From an uncultured Bacteroidaceae bacterium (GTDB taxonomy: Bacteria; Bacteroidota; Bacteroidia; Bacteroidales; Bacteroidaceae), in the NCBI GenBank assembly GCA_905234735.1, contig CAJOJA010000008.1, forward strand, positions 1 through 64,000: a stretch of 64,000 nt of DNA, given 5' to 3'. The notes beneath the pieces are model-generated. The model searched no databases. It worked only from the letters and a program-made list of their open reading frames with translations, and was not told the DNA's origin. Both the position numbers and the translations under genes were made by a program. Below, piece after piece: positions 54,649 through 61,859 of this stretch; positions within the stretch are counted from its first letter, which is position 1; the number at the start of each line of letters is the position of its first letter.

Positions 54649-56022
54649 TTAGTTGTTATCATTTTCGTTTTCTTCTTTCACAATACGCATGCGGTTCCAC
54701 ACCAGCATGGCGAGGGTGATGAGCGAGAGCACGCCCATGCCTATCCAGCGCAGGTACTTGACGCAGGCATAGATGACGTAGCCGAAAAGTGACGAGGCGA
54801 AGTCAAGTGCACCACCTTCGAAGCCCTCGGGAATCTTGGCAGCAGAGGCCGTCGGGTCGGTCTTATACACCTCGTTGGCAGCCAGCGTGAAGGCGGAGGC
54901 CATATCGGTAACGAAGTAGAGACCTACGATGAGGGCCACGAGACCGATGATGAGGCTCTTCACCACATTGCCCTTGGTGTAAGGCAGAATGAGGGGAAAG
55001 AGGTAGAACATACCCGCCAGCGAGGCCAGAGGCAGGAACTGATTACCAGGCAGGAATACGGCTATGGCCAGAATGACGGGAATCAGGATGACGGAGCACA
55101 CCAGTGTGGTGGGATGACCGATAACCAAAGCGGGCGACATGCCGATGTGCACCTTCATGCCACCGAAGCGCTTCTTGGCCACCTCCTGTGTCTTCTCGGC
55201 AATGGGTTTCAGACCGTCGATGAAGAGGCTGGTGATGCGGGGTATAAGTTCCATCACGGCACCCATCGTCACACCCAGGAACATGACCTTCTTGATGTCA
55301 AGTTGTGCAGCCCAACCGATGAGGGCCCCCACGATGACACCCAGCACCAGGGGTTCGCCCAAGACACCGAACTTCTTCTTCAGACCCTCGGCGTCGATGT
55401 CGAGCCTCGAGAAACCTGGGATGCGGTCGAGCAGCCAGTTGATGGCAACGGCAAAGACCGTAAAACTCTGGCAGAAGGGCTGGGGAATGGAGATGCCTTG
55501 CAGGTTGTAGTGTTCCTGGAAACGCTCTGCCGTGAGGTCGGCCATAACTAATGTAATGATGTAGCAGACGATGGCGGCAAAATAGCCCCACAACAGGCTC
55601 TGGTCCATGACGAAGTAGGCAACGGCGCCGATGAAGGCGAAGTGCCAGTAGTTCCATAGGTCGATGTTGACGGTACGCGTGCACTTGGTGAACAGCAACA
55701 GCAGGTTCACACCTAGACAGATGGGGATGATGAGTGCTCCGACGGCTGTTCCGTAGGCTACGGCAGCTGCAGCGGGCCAACCCATGTCGAAGACCTTGAG
55801 TTGCAGGTCATAGATTTCTGAAATGGTCTTCAGGGGACTGTCGAAGTTGCTGGTGAGCAGGGCGGTGACGATGCCCAGACCCACGAAACCGACACCTACG
55901 TAAAGACCAGACTTCAGCGACTTGCCGAACTTCATACCGATACAGAGACCGATGATGGTGAACAGGATGGGCATCATGACCGATGCTCCCAGGCTGATGA
56001 TGTAAGAAAAGACTTGTTCCAT
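54649..56022 (-). CDS. GatC-like PTS galactitol EIIC permease
   Basis: 457 residues from ATG at 56022 (a TTG upstream is not needed). About 11 hydrophobic segments are seen, with GYF-IIC-type stretches such as PILFTIIGLCIGMKFGKSLK, WNYWHFAFIGAVAYFVMDQS and IGMSPALVIGHPTTLVCSVI, matching the galactitol (GatC) EIIC family. In E. coli this subunit needs EIIA, EIIB, HPr and EI; none is encoded nearby. Many Bacteroidetes carry such orphan EIIC proteins. It lies 12 bases upstream of the kduI-like gene, so transport of a uronate or sugar alcohol is a fair guess. Confidence 0.85.
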   Translation of the reverse strand: MEQVFSYIISLGASVMMPILFTIIGLCIGMKFGKSLKSGLYVGVGFVGLGIVTALLTSNFDSPLKTISEIYDLQLKVFDMGWPAAAAVAYGTAVGALIIPICLGVNLLLLFTKCTRTVNIDLWNYWHFAFIGAVAYFVMDQSLLWGYFAAIVCYIITLVMADLTAERFQEHYNLQGISIPQPFCQSFTVFAVAINWLLDRIPGFSRLDIDAEGLKKKFGVLGEPLVLGVIVGALIGWAAQLDIKKVMFLGVTMGAVMELIPRITSLFIDGLKPIAEKTQEVAKKRFGGMKVHIGMSPALVIGHPTTLVCSVILIPVILAIAVFLPGNQFLPLASLAGMFYLFPLILPYTKGNVVKSLIIGLVALIVGLYFVTDMASAFTLAANEVYKTDPTASAAKIPEGFEGGALDFASSLFGYVIYACVKYLRWIGMGVLSLITLAMLVWNRMRIVKEENENDNN

Positions 56023-56023
56023 A

Positions 56024-56046
56024 TCAATTGTCAATTATCAATTATT
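56024..56046. repeat. CAATTGT/CAATTAT repeat between coiled-coil and EIIC genes
   Basis: Three units TCAATTGTCAATTATCAATT fill the gap between the two genes and reach into the stop region of the coiled-coil gene. Confidence 0.55.
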
Positions 56047-56923
56047 CCAAAGAGAATGTTGTTCCTCCTATGCGGTGTCCGTCGGCAAAGATGTCGGCGC
56101 GATACTGGCCGGCAAGCAGCGTTTGTGCTACATCCCAGTAAACGGTGACGGACTGTTCCTCGCCCGTATATTCGATGTCCTTGCGGATGCTGTATTCCAG
56201 GGTGCGGTTCTCGAAGGGGAAGGTTCCTCCCTGTGTCAGCACCTCGTTCGTGGGTGTCATGATGCGCACATAGATGCTCTTCATGCCCGTCTTTGCCGTC
56301 ACGTTGCGGCTGATGGTGAACGAGATTTGGAACTTCTTCACGTCCTTCACCTTTGTGGTGGGCTTGCCTTTCTTATTCTTGCCAAAGGCCGAGATGCCCG
56401 TTGCATCCAACTGTGAGGCAATGGCCACCTTGTCGGTCAGCGTCTCCTTCTCCGTTGTCAGATTCGAGATGTGCTGCTGTGCCTGCTCGTTCTCGGTGCG
56501 CAGGTTCTGGTTCTCCATGTTCAGCTGCTGGTTCAGGCGGTTCAGCGAGTCTATCTGCATCACGTAGTTACGCAGGATTTCGCGCAGCGTGGCCAGTTCC
56601 TTCTTCAGCCGCATGATTTCGGCAGCGTCGTTGCTCCGTGTACGCTTCAGTTCCTCCTGCAGTTCCTCTACGCGCTGCTGCTCCAACTCCAGTTGGGCAA
56701 TCAGCGAGTCGTTATTGATTTGTGTCTGTAACTCCTGATACTGGCGGGCGAACTCTTCGTATTCGTTCTCCATCTCCAGCTTGTCCATCTCGGCCAGTTG
56801 CTGCAGTTCTTCCAGTTGTTCGTAGGCCTGTGCGGACTTGTGATTCCGATAGGCCAGGTAGCCTATGGTTCCTATCATACAAAGGACCAGGGCCACCACC
56901 ATTAATAGATTCTTCTGTTTCAT
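56042..56923 (-). CDS. Membrane-anchored coiled-coil protein of unknown function
   Basis: 293 residues from ATG at 56923 (MKQKNLLMVVALVLCMIGTI then GYLAY, a single membrane helix). Residues about 35-165 form a long coiled coil (EELQQLAEMDKLEMENEYEE; VEELQEELKRTRSNDAAEIM). The final ~110 residues are beta-rich (FQISFTISRNVTAKTGMKSI, DIFADGHRIGGTTFSLE). No family is recognised. It would sit in the inner membrane with a periplasmic coiled coil. It precedes the EIIC gene by 19 bases and is first in its operon. A -7-like box with one mismatch (TAACTTCG) lies about 30 bases upstream. Confidence 0.75.
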   Translation of the reverse strand: MKQKNLLMVVALVLCMIGTIGYLAYRNHKSAQAYEQLEELQQLAEMDKLEMENEYEEFARQYQELQTQINNDSLIAQLELEQQRVEELQEELKRTRSNDAAEIMRLKKELATLREILRNYVMQIDSLNRLNQQLNMENQNLRTENEQAQQHISNLTTEKETLTDKVAIASQLDATGISAFGKNKKGKPTTKVKDVKKFQISFTISRNVTAKTGMKSIYVRIMTPTNEVLTQGGTFPFENRTLEYSIRKDIEYTGEEQSVTVYWDVAQTLLAGQYRADIFADGHRIGGTTFSLE

Positions 56924-57023
56924 CGTATCATTAAAATTCCTCGCGAAGTTACGAATAAATTTGCACATAGCAAAGTGTAGACGCGCATTTCTTCCCGTCA
57001 AGTCGTCAATTAACGAACTATGG

Positions 57024-57035
57024 TAACAGCTGTTA
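57024..57035. other. 12-bp perfect palindrome at the ABC gene 3' end
   Basis: TAACAGCTGTTA overlaps the stop codon of the ABC exporter gene. It may be chance; no T tract follows. Confidence 0.3.
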
Positions 57036-58697
57036 GTGCTGTTTGGTGAGACGGAGCACTTGTGTGCAATGTTCGACTACGGCCAGACGGTGGGTGACAA
57101 AGAGGAGGGTTTGGTTCGTTCGCTTCCATTGGGCAAGGTTTTGCAGCAGACGGGTCTCGGTAGCGGTGTCCAGTGCCGATGTGGCCTCGTCGAGTAGCAG
57201 GATGTTGCCTTCGCGCAGGAGGGCACGGGCGATGCAGATACGTTGGGCCTGTCCCTGACTGAGGCCCGTGCTGTTCTCGCCTAAACTGCTGTCGAGCCCG
57301 TTGGGCAGCGATAGGACGAAGTCGGCGCAGGCAGTTCGCAAGGCTTCGCGCATCTGGTCGTCTGTGGCATCGGGATTGCCCAGCAACAGATTGTCGCGTA
57401 TAGTGCCCGAGAATAGGGTGTTGTCCTGCGGTACGTACACAAGGTTGCAGCGAGTGAGAGGGCTTACGGAAAGTGAAGAATCAGAGTACATCTCCACCTT
57501 TCCCTCCGTAGGTTTCAGCAGAGCCAAGATGAGGCGAATAAGGGTGGTCTTACCAGCTCCCGTCTCACCCAGTATGGCAGTACTGCTGCCGGGGGGGAAA
57601 TCGAACGAGAAGTCGCGCAGGATGTAGCGTTCGCGTTCGTCGTAGCGGAACGATACATGGGTCATGCGCAGGCCAGCACCGTCAGCGAATTTTATGGGAT
57701 CGCCTTGCTGTTCGACGGGTGCTTCCTCCAGTTCCATCAGTCGTTCGCCTGCTGTGAAGGCACTGATGATGATGGGTATGAACTTCGTCATATCGCGGAA
57801 GGGTCCCTGTATCTGACCCACCAACTGTATGAAGGCCAGCATCATACCATAGGTGATGGTACCCTCGTGCAGACGTGTCACCCCCCATAGGAAGGTTATC
57901 AGATAGCCTGTGGCAAAGCCCGTGCTAATGAGTGTGCCGGATACGGAGGAGAAGAGCGTGCGGTGGCGCACTTGACGGCGCAGGTGCTGTTGGGTATGGT
58001 CCAACCGTTCGGTCATGGTGCCGATGCGCTCCAGGGTCTTCAGTATGATACGGTGCTGTATACTCTCTTGCAGTATGCTCTGGATCTTACTCTCCGTGTC
58101 GCGCACGTCACGAGTGATGGCTCGCATCTTGCGGACGTAGTACTTGCTGACAAAGATGAATACGGGCACGATGCTGATGATGAGCAGGGCCAGTTTCGAA
58201 TCCATAGAATATAGGAATAGGAAGGCACCGATGAAACGTGTAGTGACGCTCAGGGCTGATGGCAGCGTCTCAGTAATCACATCGGTGACGTCCTTCACGT
58301 CGCGCACCAGTCGGTTCAGCACGTCGCCGCTGTGTCGCGACTCACGTCCGTTCCATTCGTTGGCAAGCAGCCGGTGGAAGAGCCTCAGTTGCATGTGATT
58401 TTGCGAGCGCACGCCCAGCAAGGCACTTATCCAACGACGGGTAAAACCGATGCTGATGTTGCACACCATGATAGCGATGAGTACGAAGGATGCCGTGCGC
58501 AGCGAAACGTCTGTAGCTCGTCCTGTGGCAATATCGATGCACAGCTTCGTGGTCCAGATAAACGCAAAGTCCAAGCCCACACTGATGATGCCTATGATGG
58601 CGTTCAGTGTGGTTTGCAGGCGTAGGTTCTTGGATGTCTGCCAGAACCAACGCAGAATGCTGCCTGTTGACTTTAGTCTATTAGCCTTCGTTCTCAC
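57033..58697 (-). CDS. MsbA-like ABC exporter (permease-ATPase fusion)
   Basis: 554 residues, starting at GTG 58697 (no ATG lies close by in frame). Six membrane helices (about 25-290) come first. The ATPase has Walker A in ILGETGAGKTTLIRLILALL near 370, the signature LSQGQAQRICIARALL near 470 and Walker B ILLLDEATSALD near 495, with VTHRLAVVEHC containing the H-loop. The signature has LSQGQ in place of LSGGQ, which is tolerated in many exporters. It probably works as a homodimer exporting a lipid, peptide or drug. The following gene downstream is the coiled-coil protein gene, 109 bases away. Confidence 0.9.
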   Translation of the reverse strand: MRTKANRLKSTGSILRWFWQTSKNLRLQTTLNAIIGIISVGLDFAFIWTTKLCIDIATGRATDVSLRTASFVLIAIMVCNISIGFTRRWISALLGVRSQNHMQLRLFHRLLANEWNGRESRHSGDVLNRLVRDVKDVTDVITETLPSALSVTTRFIGAFLFLYSMDSKLALLIISIVPVFIFVSKYYVRKMRAITRDVRDTESKIQSILQESIQHRIILKTLERIGTMTERLDHTQQHLRRQVRHRTLFSSVSGTLISTGFATGYLITFLWGVTRLHEGTITYGMMLAFIQLVGQIQGPFRDMTKFIPIIISAFTAGERLMELEEAPVEQQGDPIKFADGAGLRMTHVSFRYDERERYILRDFSFDFPPGSSTAILGETGAGKTTLIRLILALLKPTEGKVEMYSDSSLSVSPLTRCNLVYVPQDNTLFSGTIRDNLLLGNPDATDDQMREALRTACADFVLSLPNGLDSSLGENSTGLSQGQAQRICIARALLREGNILLLDEATSALDTATETRLLQNLAQWKRTNQTLLFVTHRLAVVEHCTQVLRLTKQH

Positions 58698-58735
58698 TCT
58701 TAAGTTTCAATTTTCAACTCTCAATTCTCAATTCC
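58698..58735. repeat. CAATTTT/CAACTCT repeat at the nadK-ABC junction
   Basis: TTTCAATTTTCAACTCTCAA and CAATTCTCAATTCC units lie between the nadK stop and the ABC start. The nadK stop (AAT TGA) falls inside the repeat. Confidence 0.6.
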
Positions 58736-59702
58736 TGATGTCTGTTCCCCAGGCCAGTTTCTCGCGTAGCGTACGGAAGAAACTGCTGTTGTACCGCTTC
58801 AGTACCTGTATGGTGTAGGGGGCCTTGCGTATGCGGAGTCGCATATCTTCGGTGCAAGTCTCGCTACGTCCGTCGATGGCCACCAGGAAATTGTGGCTGC
58901 GACTGCTTACGCTGAGGGTTATCTCGGCATTGTCGCAGATGGTGATGGGCCGCGCGTTCAGACTGTGTGCCGCAACGGGTGTGATACCCAGTACGGCGGC
59001 ATTGGGCGACATGATGCTACCCCCTACGCTCAGGGCATAGCCCGTCGAGCCCGTTGGGGTATTGATGATGAGGCCATCGGCTTGGTACGTTGTCAGGTAC
59101 TCGCCGTTGATGTCCACACGGATGCTTATCATCGACGAATTATCGCGCTTCAATACAGCCACTTCGTTGAGGGCGTAGGGATAGTGAGAAGAATGAGGTG
59201 GCAAGGGGCGAGAGGAATGTATTTGACTTGATGAAGCCTTACAAGATGCAGACGTATCCTCTTGCCCCTTGCCCCTTGCTCCTTGCCCCAATAATTCCAC
59301 TTCCAGCACACTTCGACCTTCCAACCGATAGTTTTCGTTGTAGATGCTATCGATGGTGGCTTCGATATCGTCGCCAGATACGTCAGCCAGGAAACCCATG
59401 CGGCCCATGTTGATGCCGATGATGGGAATCTGCTTGTTGCCCACTCGCATAGCCGTCTGCAGAAATGTTCCGTCGCCCCCCATCGATATGGCGAAGTCGG
59501 CATCGAAGCGGTTGCCTTCGAAGAGTCCCTTGTAGTTGATGTCCAGTTGCAGTTCTCGCGTCAGATAGTCGTAGAAGGAACGGTCGATGAATACCTCTGC
59601 TCCGTAGCTTTCCAGGCAGCATAAGAGTTTCTTCACCAGTGCCGACTTCTTGGCTTGGTATATGTTCCCAAACAGGGCAAATCGTAGTTTATGCGTGGTC
59701 AT
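58728..59702 (-). CDS. nadK: NAD kinase with an in-frame repeat insertion
   Basis: 324 residues. FAISMGGDGTFLQTAMRVGN near residue 70 holds the GGDG motif, LNEVAVLKRDNSSMISIRVD near 190 holds the NE motif, and INTPTGSTGYALSVGGSIMS near 220 the substrate loop; all are normal for NadK. It makes NADP from NAD and ATP. Between the two halves, residues ~146-183 (GQGARGKGQEDTSASCKASS and a Ser/Pro/His-rich stretch) are an insertion encoded by the palindromic element at 59188-59291. Typical NadK is about 290 residues. A -7 box precedes the gene. Confidence 0.93.
   Translation of the reverse strand: MTTHKLRFALFGNIYQAKKSALVKKLLCCLESYGAEVFIDRSFYDYLTRELQLDINYKGLFEGNRFDADFAISMGGDGTFLQTAMRVGNKQIPIIGINMGRMGFLADVSGDDIEATIDSIYNENYRLEGRSVLEVELLGQGARGKGQEDTSASCKASSSQIHSSRPLPPHSSHYPYALNEVAVLKRDNSSMISIRVDINGEYLTTYQADGLIINTPTGSTGYALSVGGSIMSPNAAVLGITPVAAHSLNARPITICDNAEITLSVSSRSHNFLVAIDGRSETCTEDMRLRIRKAPYTIQVLKRYNSSFFRTLREKLAWGTDIRN
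59188..59291. repeat. In-frame palindromic G/C-skewed element in nadK
   Basis: Arms GCAAGGGGCGAGAGGA (59201-59216) and the near-exact inverted copy at 59257-59272 (one mismatch in 16) surround 40 bases. Further CTTGCCCC units follow. Bases 59254-59277 on the minus strand match 20228-20251 in tamL exactly over 24 bases. Confidence 0.85.
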
Positions 59703-59719
59703 ATTGGCGTATTTGTGGG

Positions 59720-59727
59720 CAAAGGTA
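59720..59727 (-). promoter_or_regulatory. -7 box for nadK
   Basis: TACCTTTG followed by C on the minus strand, 18 bases upstream of the start. The -33 position (59747-59749) reads TTC, near TTG. Confidence 0.55.
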
Positions 59728-59771
59728 CGAATAAATTAAAAATTAAGAATTAAGAATTGAGAATTATTTCG
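59728..59771. repeat. A/T-rich repeat between the nadK and pdxJ -7 boxes
   Basis: AATTAAAAATTAAGAATTAA and GAATTGAGAATT units fill exactly 44 bases between the divergent -7 boxes, the same distance as in the dnaN/DUF3127 region. Confidence 0.55.
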
Positions 59772-59779
59772 TAACTTTG
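59772..59779 (+). promoter_or_regulatory. -7 box for pdxJ
   Basis: TAACTTTG followed by T, 30 bases upstream of the start. The -33 position (59750-59752) reads TTA. Confidence 0.55.
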
Positions 59780-59809
59780 TAAAAATATTAATGAAATATC
59801 GATAAGACT

Positions 59810-60526
59810 ATGACGAATCTAAGTGTAAATATTAACAAAATAGCCACGTTGCGCAATGCACGCGGCGGTGACAATCCGAATGTCGTACAGGTGGCCCTCG
59901 ACTGCGAGCGCTTCGGTGCCCAAGGCATCACCGTTCACCCCCGACCTGACGAACGGCACATACGCCGACAAGACGTCTTAGACCTGCGCCCTCGCCTGAC
60001 TACGGAGTTTAACATCGAGGGCTATCCCTCGCCCGAGTTCATAGACTTGGTGCTCCAAGTTGTGCCTGCTCAGGTGACCTTGGTGCCGGACAGTCCCGAC
60101 CAGCTTACGAGCAACCACGGATGGAACACCAAGAGTTATCAGGCCTTCCTGACGGAGGTGACGAGCCGGTTCCACGAACGTGGCATACGTGTGAGCATAT
60201 TTGTGGATGCCGACGAGGAGTTGGTGGAGTATGCATCCCGTACAGGTGCCGACCGCGTGGAACTGTACACCGAACCCTACGCCACGCTTTATCCGAAGGA
60301 CAGGGAAGCGGCCATAGCTCCCTTCGTCCGTGCCGGCGAACGGGCCAAGGCGCTGGGCCTGGGTCTGAACATGGGGCATGATCTCAGTCTTGAGAACCTG
60401 GCCTATATGCACAAGTGTATGCCCTACATCGACGAATGCAGCATAGGTCACGCCCTGGTGTGCGATGCCCTTTATCTTGGACTTGAGGAAACAATCCGTC
60501 GCTATCGTGAGTGTCTTAATCCCTAA
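59810..60526 (+). CDS. pdxJ: Pyridoxine 5'-phosphate synthase
   Basis: 238 residues, a TIM barrel starting [20 protein letters not shown] with [20 protein letters not shown] near 45, where the His and Arg residues bind substrate, and [16 protein letters not shown] and [14 protein letters not shown] further on. It condenses 1-deoxyxylulose 5-phosphate and 3-amino-2-oxopropyl phosphate in vitamin B6 synthesis. It starts the plus-strand cluster pdxJ-DJ-1-ispD-recG. The stop lies within a TAATCCC-type repeat. Confidence 0.96.
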   Translation: MTNLSVNINKIATLRNARGGDNPNVVQVALDCERFGAQGITVHPRPDERHIRRQDVLDLRPRLTTEFNIEGYPSPEFIDLVLQVVPAQVTLVPDSPDQLTSNHGWNTKSYQAFLTEVTSRFHERGIRVSIFVDADEELVEYASRTGADRVELYTEPYATLYPKDREAAIAPFVRAGERAKALGLGLNMGHDLSLENLAYMHKCMPYIDECSIGHALVCDALYLGLEETIRRYRECLNP

Positions 60527-60552
60527 TCTCTAATCTTTAATTCCTAATCTAT
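60518..60552. repeat. TAATCCC/TAATCT repeat between pdxJ and the DJ-1 gene
   Basis: TAATCCCTAATCTCTAATCT and TTAATTCCTAATCTAT units fill the junction and supply the pdxJ stop (TAA). It matches the repeat at 41713-41742. Confidence 0.6.
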
Positions 60553-61113
60553 ATGATTTACACCTTTCTTGCCGAAGGCTTCGAGGACATAGAAGCATTG
60601 GCACCCGTTGACATCATGCGCCGTGCAGGCCTGAATGTAGAAACTGTGAGCATCACCGACGAGATTGTGGTGCCAAGTGCTCACGGTGTGGGCATAGTAG
60701 CTGACCGCACGTTGGCCGAGATAGACTTCGACGATGCCGAATTAATGTTCCTGCCTGGCGGACTGCCCGGCGCAACGAACCTGGATGCTTGTCAGGACCT
60801 TCGCGAGGGCTTGATGCAGCACTACAAGGCAGGTCGCCCCATTGCTGCCATCTGTGCCGCCCCGTTGGTATTGGGTCATCTGGGCATCCTCGAAGGGAAG
60901 AAGGCCACTTGCTATCCCGGTTTCGAAGGGGAGTTGAAGGGCGCAGACTATACCGCTGCCCTCGTGGAGCAGGATGGTCAGTTCATCACGGGCAAGGGTC
61001 CTGGAGCCGCGATGGCATTAGGTTATGCGCTTGTCGAACTATTGAAGGACAAGCAAACTGCCGATGCATTGCGCGAAGGTATGATGTACAATTTCTTAAT
61101 GCATAATGCATAA
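60553..61113 (+). CDS. DJ-1/PfpI family protein
   Basis: 186 residues. MIYTFLAEGFEDIEALAPVD carries the glutamate near residue 12-16 and PIAAICAAPLVLGHLGILEG near 105 the nucleophile cysteine in the elbow motif, typical of DJ-1/ThiJ/YajL proteins. They act as deglycases, glyoxalases or redox sensors; which applies here is unknown. GKGPGAAMALGYALVELL near 150 completes the fold. Both ends lie in or next to low-complexity repeats, and the last residues (MHNA) are repeat-derived. Confidence 0.92.
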   Translation: MIYTFLAEGFEDIEALAPVDIMRRAGLNVETVSITDEIVVPSAHGVGIVADRTLAEIDFDDAELMFLPGGLPGATNLDACQDLREGLMQHYKAGRPIAAICAAPLVLGHLGILEGKKATCYPGFEGELKGADYTAALVEQDGQFITGKGPGAAMALGYALVELLKDKQTADALREGMMYNFLMHNA

Positions 61114-61126
61114 TTCATAATGCATA
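61099..61126. repeat. ATGCATAA-type repeat at the DJ-1-ispD junction
   Basis: AATGCATAATGCATAATTCA and TAATGCAT units encode the end of the DJ-1 protein (MHNA and its TAA stop) and the start codon of ispD (ATGCAT). Confidence 0.6.
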
Positions 61127-61797
61127 GAAAGAATTATGCCATCATAGTTGCCGGAGGCAAGGGCCTGCGCATGGGTGGGGGCGTGCCCAAACAATTCTTG
61201 CCTGTGGGTGGAGAGCCCGTGCTTATGCGGACGCTGAAGGTATTCCATGAGGCCGACGGGGATATGGACTTGATTCTTGTTCTCCCTAAAGATCAGCAGG
61301 AATATTGGCAGCAGTTGTGCGACGAGTACCGATTCTCGGTGCCTTATCGGCTGACCTCTGGCGGCGAGACGCGCTTCCATTCTGTGCAGAACGGCCTGGC
61401 CCTGGTGCCCGACGATGCCGAGGGTGTAGTGGGGGTGCACGATGGTGTGCGGCCCTTCGTCTCGGTGGAGGTCATCCGTCGTTGCTACGATGCCGCACGG
61501 GAGCATGGGGCCGTGGTGCCCGTCATCCCAGTGGTTGAGACAGTCCGTCAGTTGCTGCCCGAAGGCGACAGCCTGACCGTCGACCGCTCGCTCTACCGCC
61601 TTGTGCAGACACCCCAGACATTCCGCATCCCGCTCTTCAAGGAGGCTATGCGTCAGCCTTACCAACCTGGGTTCACCGACGATGCGTCTGTGGTGGAGCA
61701 CCTCGGGCACCGCATCTCCTTGGTCGAGGGCAATCGCGAGAACATCAAACTGACCACGCCGTCCGACATCCGCTATGCTGAGTTCTTATGTAGTTGA
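61120..61797 (+). CDS. ispD: 2-C-methyl-D-erythritol 4-phosphate cytidylyltransferase
   Basis: 225 residues. The nucleotide-binding start is [20 protein letters not shown], a substrate loop [16 protein letters not shown] lies near 105 and [16 protein letters not shown] near 160; all are diagnostic for IspD. It makes CDP-methylerythritol in the MEP isoprenoid pathway. The start codon lies in the ATGCAT repeat; the stop is TGA in the TTGAAAG repeat. A G at -3 and lack of a Shine-Dalgarno sequence fit Bacteroidetes starts. Confidence 0.95.
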   Translation: MHRKNYAIIVAGGKGLRMGGGVPKQFLPVGGEPVLMRTLKVFHEADGDMDLILVLPKDQQEYWQQLCDEYRFSVPYRLTSGGETRFHSVQNGLALVPDDAEGVVGVHDGVRPFVSVEVIRRCYDAAREHGAVVPVIPVVETVRQLLPEGDSLTVDRSLYRLVQTPQTFRIPLFKEAMRQPYQPGFTDDASVVEHLGHRISLVEGNRENIKLTTPSDIRYAEFLCS

Positions 61798-61845
61798 AAG
61801 TTGAAAATTGAAAGTTGAAAGCTAAGAGCTGAAAGTTGAAAGTTT
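61793..61845. repeat. TTGAAAG-type repeat at the ispD-recG junction
   Basis: GTTGAAAGTTGAAAATTGAA and further AGTTGAAAG units repeat about seven times. The ispD stop (TGA) is in the first unit, and a false upstream TTG start for recG at 61836 comes from the last. Confidence 0.7.
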
Positions 61846-61859
61846 CCGTGCCCAATCCC

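Noticed and set aside
54649-56022. A working galactitol PTS
   Set aside because: Only an EIIC is present in the window; without EIIA, EIIB, HPr and EI a phosphotransfer system cannot be claimed.
57024-57035. Terminator at the ABC exporter 3' end
   Set aside because: The palindrome is short and has no T tract on the minus strand.
61836-61859. TTG start for recG
   Set aside because: The eight extra codons come from the TTGAAAG repeat and from VSVPNP; an ATG at 61860 gives the normal N-terminus.
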